Shown in pieces: positions 5,910 to 13,711 of a stretch of 19,083 nt of DNA. The notes under the pieces were generated by a model. It had not been told where the DNA came from and ran no database searches. It saw only the letters and a program-made list of their open reading frames with translations. Numbering within the stretch: position 1 is the stretch's first letter; the number at the start of each line of letters is the position of its first letter. This DNA is from Chromatiales bacterium (GTDB lineage Bacteria; Pseudomonadota; Gammaproteobacteria; SZUA-140), in the NCBI GenBank assembly GCA_031285245.1, contig JAITWN010000219.1, positions 1-19,083 of the forward strand, read 5' to 3'. The translations under genes were made by a program, and so were the position numbers.

Positions 5910-8372
5910 ATGGAAAAAAACTACGACGAAGAATATCGCTCTGCCGAGCTCGAACAGCGTGTGCAGCAGATGTGGGAAGAGCGCGAAACCTTTCGCGTGC
6001 GCGAAGACGTGACCCGCGAAAAGTACTATTGCCTGGCGATGTTTCCTTATCCGAGTGGTCGGCTGCACATGGGGCATGTGCGCAACTACACCATCGGTGA
6101 TGTGATCGCGCGCTATCAGCGCATGCAAGGTCGCAACGTGTTGCAACCGATGGGTTGGGATGCGTTCGGTCTGCCGGCGGAAAATGCCGCCATTCAAAAC
6201 AAAGTGCCGCCCGCGCGCTGGACGCGCGACAACATCGATTACATGCGCGGCCAGCTCAAGCGTCTTGGCTTTGGCTACGATTGGTCGCGCGAAATCGCCA
6301 CCTGTGATCCCGAGTATTACCGCTGGGAGCAGTGGCTGTTTACGCGTTTGTTCCGCAAAGGTCTCGCCTATAAAAAAACCGCGCCGGTGAATTGGTGTCC
6401 GCACGATCAGACCGTGCTCGCCAATGAGCAAGTCATCGATGGTTGCTGCTGGCGCTGCGATACCTTGGTGGAAAAGCGCGAGATCGCGCAGTGGTTTTTG
6501 AAAATCACCGATTATGCGGACGAGCTCCTGACCGCGCTCGACAGCATGGAGGGTTGGCCGGAGCAGGTGCTGACCATGCAGCGCAACTGGATCGGCCGCT
6601 CCGAAGGCGTGGAGCTCGAATTCGCGCTGCAAGGGCGCAGTGACACGCTCACCGTCTACACCACGCGCCCCGACACACTCTTTGGCGTGAGCTATGTTGC
6701 GGTGGCAGCCGAGCATCCGCTCGCGCGCGAAGCAGCGGCGCGCAGTTCCGCATTGCAAGCATTCATCGATGAGTGCGCGCGTGGCGGTGTTGCTGAGCAA
6801 GCGCTCGAAGCGATGGAGAAGCGCGGCATGGATACGGGCCTGCGCGCGCTGCATCCGCTCACTGGTGATGTGGTGCCAGTGTGGGTCGCCAATTTCGTGC
6901 TCATGGGTTATGGCAGTGGCGCGGTGATGGCGGTGCCGGTGCATGATCAGCGCGATTTTGAATTCGCGCGCGCTTATGGCTTGCCGCTGCGTCAGGTGAT
7001 CGCGCCTGTTGATGGCACGGAAATAGATTTGAGTGCGGCTGCGTTCGTCGAGCACGGCGTGCTCATCGATTCTGCTGAATTCACTGGTCTCACTTCAGCA
7101 CAGGCTTTTGCAGCGATCGCTGCGCGTCTCGAAGCGCTCGGGCGTGGTCGGCGCCGCACCAACTATCGTTTGCGTGACTGGGGCGTATCGCGTCAGCGCT
7201 ATTGGGGCGCGCCGATTCCGATCATCAATTGTCCGTCCTGTGGCACGGTGCCGGTGCCTGATGAAGATCTGCCGGTGGTGTTGCCTGAAGATGTTGCTTT
7301 CGATGGCGTCGGTTCGCCGATCAAGAAGATGCCTTCGTTCTATCAGGTGAAGTGCCCATCGTGCGGCGGGCCTGCTGAGCGCGAGACTGATACCTTCGAC
7401 ACCTTCATGGAATCGTCCTGGTATTACGCGCGCTATGCCTGCAAGGATAACGCTGCGGCCATGCTCGATGAGCGCGCGCGTTACTGGCTGCCGGTGGATC
7501 AATACATCGGTGGCATCGAGCACGCGATTCTGCATCTGCTCTATGCGCGCTTCTATCATCGCCTCATGCGCGATGCCGGCTTGGTGGATTGCGATGAGCC
7601 GTTCACGCGTTTGCTGACGCAAGGCATGGTGCTGAAGGACGGCGCCAAGATGTCAAAGTCCAAGGGTAATACAGTCGATCCGCAGGCGCTGATCGAACGT
7701 TATGGCGCGGATACCGTGCGCCTCTTCATGATGTTCGCTGCGCCCCCTGAGCAGTCGCTCGATTGGTCTGATAGCGGTGTTGAAGGCGCATCGCGTTTTC
7801 TCAAACGTTTGTGGCGCTTCGTCAGCGCGCATGCGGCCAAAGGCAAGACGGCGTCGCTCGCGCCGCAAGCGCTCGATGATGCGCAGCGCGAACGCAGGCG
7901 CAAAGTTCACGAGACCATTATCAAGGTTAGTGACGACCTCGGTCGGCGTTATACCTTCAACACTGCCATCGCCGCGGTGATGGAACTGATCAACGCACTC
8001 ACCAAGAGCGAGGATGATTCGCCCCAAGGCCGTGCGGTGACGCGCGAAGCGCTCGAAACGGTAGTGCTCTTGCTCGCGCCCGTGGTGCCGCACATTGCGC
8101 AGGCGCTGTGGGAAGCGCTCGGTCGTGAGGGTCTGGTGGTCGATGCGTCCTGGCCACAGGCCGATGCGGCTGCGCTCACGCGCGATAGCGTGGAGCTGGT
8201 GGTACAGGTCAATGGCAAGCTGCGCGCACGCATCAGTGTGCCGGCCGGCAGCAGCAGTGAAGCGGCTGAAGCTGCGGCGCGCAGCGATGAGAACGTGCGT
8301 CGCTTTGTCGCTGATCAGCCGATCCGTAAGGTGATTGTGGTGCCGGGTAAGTTGGTCAATATCGTTGTTTAA
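5910..8372 (+). CDS. leuS: Leucyl-tRNA synthetase
   Basis: Charges tRNA-Leu with leucine in the cytoplasm (class I aminoacyl-tRNA synthetase). Using ATG 5910 the product is 820 residues and begins MEKNYDEEYRSAELEQRVQ, which aligns with known LeuS starts; the frame is open further up to 5808, but that part has no family resemblance. The HIGH signature is HMGH (53-56) and the KMSKS loop is 580-584. The editing domain contains TTRPDTLFG. Cysteines C163, C180 and C183 form one likely zinc site, and the CPSC pairs 441/444 and 482/485 another. The leucine-specific insert found just before KMSKS in E. coli LeuS is missing (GMVLKDGAKMSKS), which accounts for much of the shorter length than the 860 residues of E. 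coli. There is no strong Shine-Dalgarno. It lies downstream of a terminator-like leader and starts the housekeeping cluster. Confidence 0.97.
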   Translation: MEKNYDEEYRSAELEQRVQQMWEERETFRVREDVTREKYYCLAMFPYPSGRLHMGHVRNYTIGDVIARYQRMQGRNVLQPMGWDAFGLPAENAAIQNKVPPARWTRDNIDYMRGQLKRLGFGYDWSREIATCDPEYYRWEQWLFTRLFRKGLAYKKTAPVNWCPHDQTVLANEQVIDGCCWRCDTLVEKREIAQWFLKITDYADELLTALDSMEGWPEQVLTMQRNWIGRSEGVELEFALQGRSDTLTVYTTRPDTLFGVSYVAVAAEHPLAREAAARSSALQAFIDECARGGVAEQALEAMEKRGMDTGLRALHPLTGDVVPVWVANFVLMGYGSGAVMAVPVHDQRDFEFARAYGLPLRQVIAPVDGTEIDLSAAAFVEHGVLIDSAEFTGLTSAQAFAAIAARLEALGRGRRRTNYRLRDWGVSRQRYWGAPIPIINCPSCGTVPVPDEDLPVVLPEDVAFDGVGSPIKKMPSFYQVKCPSCGGPAERETDTFDTFMESSWYYARYACKDNAAAMLDERARYWLPVDQYIGGIEHAILHLLYARFYHRLMRDAGLVDCDEPFTRLLTQGMVLKDGAKMSKSKGNTVDPQALIERYGADTVRLFMMFAAPPEQSLDWSDSGVEGASRFLKRLWRFVSAHAAKGKTASLAPQALDDAQRERRRKVHETIIKVSDDLGRRYTFNTAIAAVMELINALTKSEDDSPQGRAVTREALETVVLLLAPVVPHIAQALWEALGREGLVVDASWPQADAAALTRDSVELVVQVNGKLRARISVPAGSSSEAAEAAARSDENVRRFVADQPIRKVIVVPGKLVNIVV

Positions 8373-8393
8373 AGGCGCCTAACAAAATGTTTT

Positions 8394-8455
8394 CCCCTCT
8401 CCTGCTTGCGGGGAGAGCGTAGCGAGGGGAGCGAAGCCGGTTGGGGGGAGAGGGC
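8394..8455. repeat. Palindromic intergenic element, CCCTCTCC family (copy 2)
   Basis: CCCTCTCC (8395-8402) is inverted at GGAGAGGG (8447-8454). An internal hairpin pairs CTCTCC (8397-8402) with GGAGAG (8412-8417). The inner part reads GCGTAGCGAGGGGAGCGAAG, a GC-rich interrupted palindrome. Edges match the element at 5542-5615 but the centre differs. It fills most of the 142-base gap between leuS and lptE. Confidence 0.6.
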
Positions 8456-8514
8456 ACAGTGTGGCGACTTCATCTCAGCTGCATTTACGACTTCACGGAG
8501 TTTCGATCATCGAG

Positions 8515-9123
8515 ATGACTTCCGGAATCAGACTGTTCGTCGTTGCGTTGATGCTGCTGCTCGCGGGCTGCGGCTATCATCTGCGTGGTTCGGACGGGGA
8601 GTTCAAGTCGCTGCCGCCGACGTTTGTGCGCGGGGGTGATCTAGCTGCGGCGGATCTGCGCCAGTTTTTGCGCACTGCTGGCACCGATCTCGTCGATGAC
8701 GAAGCGCACGCAAAACTGATCGTGGTGGTGGCGAATGTTGCACGTGAACGGCGCGTACTGTCGGTTGGCACGCTCGGGCGCGTGCAGGAATATGAGCTTA
8801 TCTATAGCCTCACCTGGTATGGCGATGACAGCGCTGGTCATCATGTGCTCGATGAACAGGTGGTGAAGCAGTCGCGCAATTTCTCCTTTGATGCGACCGA
8901 TGTTAGCGCCAAGAGCAACGAAGAGGATTATCTCTTTCGCGATATGCAGCGCAATGCGGTGATGCAGATCGTGCGTCGTTTGCAGGTGGCGGATTTCTCT
9001 GTCTCTGCGCAGGCGCCCGATCAGGATCAAGGCGATCAGACTCCCCCGGACGAAAGCGAAGAAGTGACCTCAACGCCTGATCCGGCTTCTGATGAGATCA
9101 CCGCGCCGGAAGTCGAGCCGTGA
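8515..9123 (+). CDS. lptE: LPS-assembly lipoprotein LptE
   Basis: Outer-membrane lipoprotein that plugs the LptD barrel and helps insert lipopolysaccharide in the outer leaflet. The ATG at 8515 (202 residues) is preferred over the upstream GTG at 8461 because it gives a proper lipoprotein signal: MTSGIRLFVVALMLLLAGC, with lipobox LAGC and lipidated Cys19, then the typical GYHLRG. The fold region with RQFLRTAG, LSVGTLGRVQEYEL and the MQRNAVMQIVRRL helix fits the family. From about residue 163 the protein ends in a Gln/Asp/Glu/Pro-rich acidic tail. The stop overlaps the holA start (GTGA), indicating translational coupling. The leuS-lptE-holA order matches E. coli. Confidence 0.93.
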   Translation: MTSGIRLFVVALMLLLAGCGYHLRGSDGEFKSLPPTFVRGGDLAAADLRQFLRTAGTDLVDDEAHAKLIVVVANVARERRVLSVGTLGRVQEYELIYSLTWYGDDSAGHHVLDEQVVKQSRNFSFDATDVSAKSNEEDYLFRDMQRNAVMQIVRRLQVADFSVSAQAPDQDQGDQTPPDESEEVTSTPDPASDEITAPEVEP

Positions 9124-10181
9124 AACTGCGTGCCGAGCAACTGGCCGCGCATCTTAAAGGTACGCTCGCGCCGCTTTATGTGGTGAGCGGTGATGAACCA
9201 CTGTTGGTGCAGGAAGCCTGCGATGCTATCCGCAGTGCGGCGCGTGCGCAGGGTTTCACTGAGCGCACGGTGTTTGAAGTCGATAACGCGTTTTCGTGGA
9301 ACGCGATGACGCAGTCTGTCAGCAATCTTTCGCTGTTCGCCGAGCGTCGCTTGATCGAGCTGCGTTTCGATTCGGCGCGTCCGGGTGATGAGGGCAGTGA
9401 AGCCTTACAACACTATGCGAGCACAACGCCCGCCGATACTTTACTGCTGCTCAGCTTCCCGCGTCTCGATGGTCAGGCGCAAAAAACCAAATGGTATAAA
9501 GCGCTCGAAACGAGCGCCATGGTGCTGGCGCTGTGGCCGCCGGAGCTTGCCGAGTTGCCGGGCTGGGTGGCGCGGCGCATGACGCAGCGCGGTCTCAAAC
9601 CGGGCGTGGGTGCCGCGGCGGTGCTTGCCGAGCGCGCCGAAGGTAATCTGCTCGCCTGTGCGCAGGAGATCGAAAAAATTCTGTTGCTGCGTGGACCGGG
9701 GCCGGTGGAAGCCGATGAAGTGCTGCGCGCGGTGGCCGATAGCGCGCGCTTCGATGTCTATGATCTCGTCGATGCAGCGCTCGCCGGCGATGGCGCGCGC
9801 TGCGTGCGCGTGCTCGCGGGATTGCGTGGCGAGGGCGTTGAGCCGCCGCTCGTTGCCTGGGCGCTCGCGCGCGCGATTCGCGCTCATGCTGGTTTTGCGG
9901 ATAAGCGCGCGCAGGGCGAGAATCTCGACACGCTGCTGCGTTTTGACAAGATCTGGGGGCGCAGGCAGAACCTCATCGAGCGCGCCTTGCATCGGCATGA
10001 TCGCGCCGCCTGGCTCGCGATGCTGTGTCAGGCCGCGCATCTCGATCGCGTCGCCAAAGGGCAGGCGCCGGGCAATGCCTGGGATGAGTTGCTACAATTG
10101 GCGCTGACAATCGCGGGCCTGACCAATCTCTTGCCTCAGCAGAGCCCCGCTGCAATGGAAGAATCCCATGGATATCACTGA
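9120..10181 (+). CDS. holA: DNA polymerase III delta subunit
   Basis: The delta subunit of the clamp loader opens the beta sliding clamp during replication. The product is 353 residues, near the 343 of E. coli HolA. It starts with GTG at 9120 overlapping the lptE stop by four bases. The N-terminal MKLRAEQLAAHLKGTLAPLYVVSGDEPLLVQEAC is typical, followed by the NLSLFAERRLIEL region. The C-terminal part contains DLVDAALAGDGARCVRVLAGL and VAWALARAIRAHAGF, as in the family's collar domain. Its last 14 bases overlap the start of proA. Confidence 0.95.
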   Translation: MKLRAEQLAAHLKGTLAPLYVVSGDEPLLVQEACDAIRSAARAQGFTERTVFEVDNAFSWNAMTQSVSNLSLFAERRLIELRFDSARPGDEGSEALQHYASTTPADTLLLLSFPRLDGQAQKTKWYKALETSAMVLALWPPELAELPGWVARRMTQRGLKPGVGAAAVLAERAEGNLLACAQEIEKILLLRGPGPVEADEVLRAVADSARFDVYDLVDAALAGDGARCVRVLAGLRGEGVEPPLVAWALARAIRAHAGFADKRAQGENLDTLLRFDKIWGRRQNLIERALHRHDRAAWLAMLCQAAHLDRVAKGQAPGNAWDELLQLALTIAGLTNLLPQQSPAAMEESHGYH

Positions 10182-11424
10182 ATACATGCAGGACATCGGT
10201 CGGCGCGCGCGTGCCGCTGCTCGTGACATGGCGCGCGCTTCGACTGCGGCCAAAAATCGCGCGCTTGCCGCCATCGCGGACAACATCGATGCCGCGCAGA
10301 GCGAATTGCTGGCAGCCAATGCGCGCGATCTTGCCGATGCGCGCGCGCGTGGCCTTGCCGAAGCGTTGATCGATCGCTTGACGCTGAACCCCGCGCGCGT
10401 CACTGCCATAAGCGATGGTTTGCGCCAGATCATGACGCTGCCCGATCCGGTCGGCACGATCACCGATCTTGCTTATCGTCCTTCTGGCATTCAGGTCGGT
10501 CGCATGCGTGTGCCGCTCGGCGTCATCGGCATCATTTATGAAGCGCGCCCCAACGTCACTGCCGATGCCGCGGGCTTGTGTATCAAGTCGGGCAATGCCG
10601 CGATTTTGCGTGGTGGTTCCGAAGCGCTGCATTGCAACAAAGCGCTCGCTGCTTGTGTGCATGCAGGGCTGGCGGCGGCGGGTTTGCCTGCCGATGGCGT
10701 GCAGATAGTTGGCACTACCGATCGCGCTGCGGTCGGCGAACTGCTGCGTATGAAGGAGAATGTCGACATCATCGTGCCACGTGGCGGTCAGAGCCTGATC
10801 GATCGCGTCATGCAGGATTCGCTGGTGCCGGTGATCAAGCATTACGCCGGCGTGTGTCACGTCTACATCGATGACAGCGCTGATTTCGAAAAGACATTCG
10901 CCGTTGCGCTCAACGCCAAGACGCACCGTTACGGCACGTGCAATACCATGGAGACGTTGCTGGTTTCAGAGGCAATCGCGCCGCGCATTTTGCCGCCGCT
11001 CGCGCTGCTCTATCGCGACAAGGGCGTTGAACTGCGTGGTTGCACGGCAACGCGTGCGATTCTGCCTGATGCGGTGCTCGCAACTGATGAAGATTGGCGC
11101 ACGGAATATCTGGCGCCGATTCTGTCGATCCGCGTCGTCGCCGGTCTCGATGAAGCCATCGATCACATCTATCGCTATGGCACCGGTCACACCGATGCCA
11201 TCATGACCGAAGACATCACGCGTGCGCGTCGTTTCCTGCGCGAAGTCGATTCGAGCTCAGTGATGGTGAATGCCTCGACGCGTTTCGCTGACGGCTATGA
11301 ATATGGCCTCGGCGCGGAGATCGGTATCAGTACCGACAAGTTGCACGCGCGTGGTCCGGTTGGGCTTGAAGGGCTGACCTCGCAGAAGTACGTCGTCCTT
11401 GGTGATGGCCATGTGCGTGCCTGA
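10168..11424 (+). CDS. proA: Gamma-glutamyl phosphate reductase
   Basis: Second step of proline synthesis: NADPH-dependent reduction of gamma-glutamyl phosphate to glutamate semialdehyde. The product is 418 residues, close to the 417 of E. coli ProA. ATG 10168 has GGAAG a few bases upstream. Visible motifs include YEARPNVTADAAGLCIKSGNAAILRGG (cofactor region), PRGGQSLI, and the catalytic cysteine C258 in RYGTCNTMETLLV. The end GPVGLEGLTSQKYVVLGDGHVR is characteristic. The start lies inside the 3' end of holA, so the two are probably co-translated. Placing proA next to nadD is also seen in other Gammaproteobacteria. Confidence 0.97.
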   Translation: MDITEYMQDIGRRARAAARDMARASTAAKNRALAAIADNIDAAQSELLAANARDLADARARGLAEALIDRLTLNPARVTAISDGLRQIMTLPDPVGTITDLAYRPSGIQVGRMRVPLGVIGIIYEARPNVTADAAGLCIKSGNAAILRGGSEALHCNKALAACVHAGLAAAGLPADGVQIVGTTDRAAVGELLRMKENVDIIVPRGGQSLIDRVMQDSLVPVIKHYAGVCHVYIDDSADFEKTFAVALNAKTHRYGTCNTMETLLVSEAIAPRILPPLALLYRDKGVELRGCTATRAILPDAVLATDEDWRTEYLAPILSIRVVAGLDEAIDHIYRYGTGHTDAIMTEDITRARRFLREVDSSSVMVNASTRFADGYEYGLGAEIGISTDKLHARGPVGLEGLTSQKYVVLGDGHVRA

Positions 11425-11463
11425 GCACCACGTGGCTGTGCGCGTCGGCTATCTTCCCGCTTT

Positions 11464-12108
11464 ATGATTGGTATTCTCGGCGGCACGTTCGATCCGGTTC
11501 ACTATGGTCATCTGCGCTGCGCGCTCGAGCTGAAGCAGACGCTTGGCTTCGAGCAGATACGTTTCATGCCGGCGCACCAGCCGCCGCATCGCGATGTGCC
11601 GGCGGCGAGCGCCGCGCAGCGTCTTGCCATGCTGGAACTTGCGGTTGCCGGGGCGCCAGGTTTTGCGGTTGAGACCATTGAGCTGCGTCGCAATGGGCCT
11701 TCCTATACGGTCGATACGCTGCTGGCGTTACGCGCGGAGCTTTCATCTGCGTCGCTCAGTTTGATTCTCGGCATGGATGCGTTTCTGGGGATTGAAAGCT
11801 GGAGTCGCTGGGAGCGTCTCATCGAGCTTGCGCACCTGGTGATCATGCAGCGCCCGGGGCAGAGTCTCTCTGCTGCGGGGCCGCGCTTGCGGGCGCTGAT
11901 GCAGGAACGTTTGGGTGATGCGGCTGCGCTGCGCGGTGCAGCAGCGGGGTGCATCGTGCTCTGTCCGGTGACGCAGTTAGATATTTCTGCTACCCGTATT
12001 CGCCGTGGCATGGCGAGCGGAGAAGATATGCGCTATCTGCTGCCTGATCAGGTGATCGATTACATTCGTCGCGAACAGCTCTATGTCTGCGCGATTTCCA
12101 CACAATGA
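11464..12108 (+). CDS. nadD: Nicotinate-nucleotide adenylyltransferase
   Basis: Joins nicotinate mononucleotide and ATP to deamido-NAD in NAD synthesis. It has 214 residues, against 213 in E. coli. The nucleotidyltransferase signature GGTFDPVHYGH lies at residues 6-16 and the C-terminal ISATRIR motif at 174-180. MRYLLPDQVIDYIRREQLY closes the protein as usual. The ATG at 11464 places the first motif at the normal distance from the start; there is no clear Shine-Dalgarno in the 39-base gap after proA. Confidence 0.96.
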   Translation: MIGILGGTFDPVHYGHLRCALELKQTLGFEQIRFMPAHQPPHRDVPAASAAQRLAMLELAVAGAPGFAVETIELRRNGPSYTVDTLLALRAELSSASLSLILGMDAFLGIESWSRWERLIELAHLVIMQRPGQSLSAAGPRLRALMQERLGDAAALRGAAAGCIVLCPVTQLDISATRIRRGMASGEDMRYLLPDQVIDYIRREQLYVCAISTQ

Positions 12109-12152
12109 CGGGACGATAGCTGGGCAATGACGAACATTAAGAGAGCAGGATT

Positions 12153-12500
12153 ATGAATTCCGAGCAGATGAGAGATTTCGCCATCGCGGCGCTCGATGAC
12201 ATCAAAGCGGTGAACGTCATTGCGCTCGATGTGCGCCGCGCTTCCAGCGTCACTGATTACATGCTGATCGCGAGCGGCACCTCTGATCGTCACGTGCGCT
12301 CTATTGTTAGCAGCGTGGTCGAGGCGGCGCGTGAGCGTGGTATCAAGCCGCTCGGTGTTGAGGGCGAAGTGCATGCGCAGTGGGCGCTGGTCGATCTTGG
12401 CGATGTGATCGTGCACGTCATGAAGCCCGATGTGCGCGAATTCTATCAGCTGGAGAAGCTGTGGGGCTTTGACAGCTTGGCTGAAAGCAAGGCGCGCTGA
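12153..12500 (+). CDS. rsfS: Ribosomal silencing factor RsfS
   Basis: Small protein (115 residues) that binds ribosomal protein uL14 (L14) and blocks subunit joining when nutrients are low. Family hallmarks are DVRRASSVTDYMLIASGTSDRHVRSI in the first half and GEVHAQWALVDLGDVIVHVM followed by REFYQLEKLWG near the end. GAGAG at 12141-12145, seven bases ahead, and AGGA just before ATG 12153 are possible ribosome binding sites. It sits between nadD and rlmH, its standard place. Confidence 0.96.
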   Translation: MNSEQMRDFAIAALDDIKAVNVIALDVRRASSVTDYMLIASGTSDRHVRSIVSSVVEAARERGIKPLGVEGEVHAQWALVDLGDVIVHVMKPDVREFYQLEKLWGFDSLAESKAR

Positions 12501-12542
12501 GCCTGAGCGCTTGGCGCGCCTCTCTCTTCACGATACGCGCTG

Positions 12543-13013
12543 GTGCGCATCCATCTGCTTGCGATAGGTGAACGCCCCGATGCCTGGGTGGAGCAAGGCT
12601 ATCGCGAATTTGCGCGCCGCTTGCCACCGGAGTGCGCACTGCGTCTGACCGAGGTGCCGACGGGAAAACGCGGCAAGAATGCCGATATTGCGCGTCTCGT
12701 CGAGCGCGAAGGTGAACGTTTACTCGCGGCAGTGCCCGCCGGCGCGCTGGTGATCGCGCTCGATGTACGCGCCAGCGCATGGAATACTGCGCAGCTTGCT
12801 GGTCGACTCGCACAGTGGATGCAGGACGGGCGCGATGTGGCGCTGCTGGTGGGCGGTCCTGATGGTCTTGCGCCGGCTTGCCTTGAGCGCGCCGAACTGC
12901 GCTGGTCTTTGTCGCCGCTGACGCTTCCTCATGCGCTGGTGCGCGTGATCGTCGCCGAGCAGATTTACCGCGCGTGGTCGATCTGCCGCGGCCATCCTTA
13001 CCATCGCGATTGA
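12543..13013 (+). CDS. rlmH: 23S rRNA pseudouridine-1915 N3-methyltransferase
   Basis: SPOUT-class enzyme methylating pseudouridine 1915 in helix 69 of 23S rRNA on assembled 70S ribosomes. It has 156 residues (155 in E. coli) and starts with GTG at 12543. The GKRGKNADI segment, the S-adenosylmethionine-binding GGPDG (104-108), LTLPHALVRVIVAEQIYRAWS and the invariant C-terminal HPYHR are all present. It follows rsfS by 42 bases and precedes maf by 14. Confidence 0.97.
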   Translation: MRIHLLAIGERPDAWVEQGYREFARRLPPECALRLTEVPTGKRGKNADIARLVEREGERLLAAVPAGALVIALDVRASAWNTAQLAGRLAQWMQDGRDVALLVGGPDGLAPACLERAELRWSLSPLTLPHALVRVIVAEQIYRAWSICRGHPYHRD

Positions 13014-13027
13014 AAGGTAACTTCCTT

Positions 13028-13639
13028 GTGTCTTCTTCCCCTGCCAATGCTTCGGAGCTGATTCTGGCTTCATCTTCGCCGCGCCGTGCTGCGCTGCTTG
13101 ATCAGATCGGCGTGTCTTATCGTGTGCGGGCGATCGATGTCGATGAAACCTGGCATGTGGGCGAAGATCCAGCGGATTATGTGCAGCGTCTCGCGCTCGT
13201 AAAGGCGCGCGCGGCAGCTAGCCTGGTTGAAGCAGGCGCCCCCGTGCTTGGCGCAGACACGGCGGTGGTGCTGGCAGGTGAGGTGCTGCAGAAGCCGCGT
13301 GATCGCAATGACGCGCTCGCCATGTTGGCGCGCATGTCTGGGCGCAGTCACCAGGTGATGACCGCCGTTGCGCTCGTGCGCGCGAAAAAGGCACAGGAGG
13401 CGCTGCGACTTTCCATCAGCACGGTCAGTTTTCGCGAAATCTCTGCGGCTGAGGCGCATGCTTATTGGGAGAGCGGCGAGCCGCGCGACAAGGCTGGGGC
13501 TTATGCCATCCAGGGGTGTGGTGCGGTGTTCGTCAGTCGGATCGAAGGTAGTTACAGTGGCGTGGTCGGCTTGCCGCTTTTTGAGACGGCGCAGATGCTG
13601 CGCAAACAGGGAATCCTCCCGCGCTTCGATATGCAATAA
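13028..13639 (+). CDS. maf: Maf-family nucleoside triphosphate pyrophosphatase (YhdE/dTTP-UTP type)
   Basis: Hydrolyses non-canonical or excess nucleotides (dTTP/UTP-type in the YhdE branch) to monophosphates. GTG 13028 is chosen: it gives 203 residues and places LILASSSPRRAALL at residues 11-24, whereas the open frame back to 12974 would overlap rlmH by 40 bases without family resemblance. AAAGG lies about 11 bases upstream. GADT (75-78) contains the catalytic Asp77; EPRDKAGAYAIQG and YSGVVGLPLFE are family signatures, and PRDKAGxYAIQG fits the YhdE branch. It is followed by rng, as in E. coli. Confidence 0.93.
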   Translation: MSSSPANASELILASSSPRRAALLDQIGVSYRVRAIDVDETWHVGEDPADYVQRLALVKARAAASLVEAGAPVLGADTAVVLAGEVLQKPRDRNDALAMLARMSGRSHQVMTAVALVRAKKAQEALRLSISTVSFREISAAEAHAYWESGEPRDKAGAYAIQGCGAVFVSRIEGSYSGVVGLPLFETAQMLRKQGILPRFDMQ

Positions 13640-13711
13640 TCACTGGCAGCGCGCGTCTCTTTGCGAAAAACGCGCATCGCCAATCACTCTTCCTCTATTT
13701 CATATCAGCCC

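Noticed and set aside
8461..8514. Upstream GTG start for lptE
   Set aside because: It would bury the lipoprotein signal peptide 18 residues inside the protein; ATG 8515 gives a normal signal and lipobox.
12974..13027. Upstream start for maf overlapping rlmH
   Set aside because: The additional 18 residues are out-of-frame rlmH sequence with no Maf resemblance.
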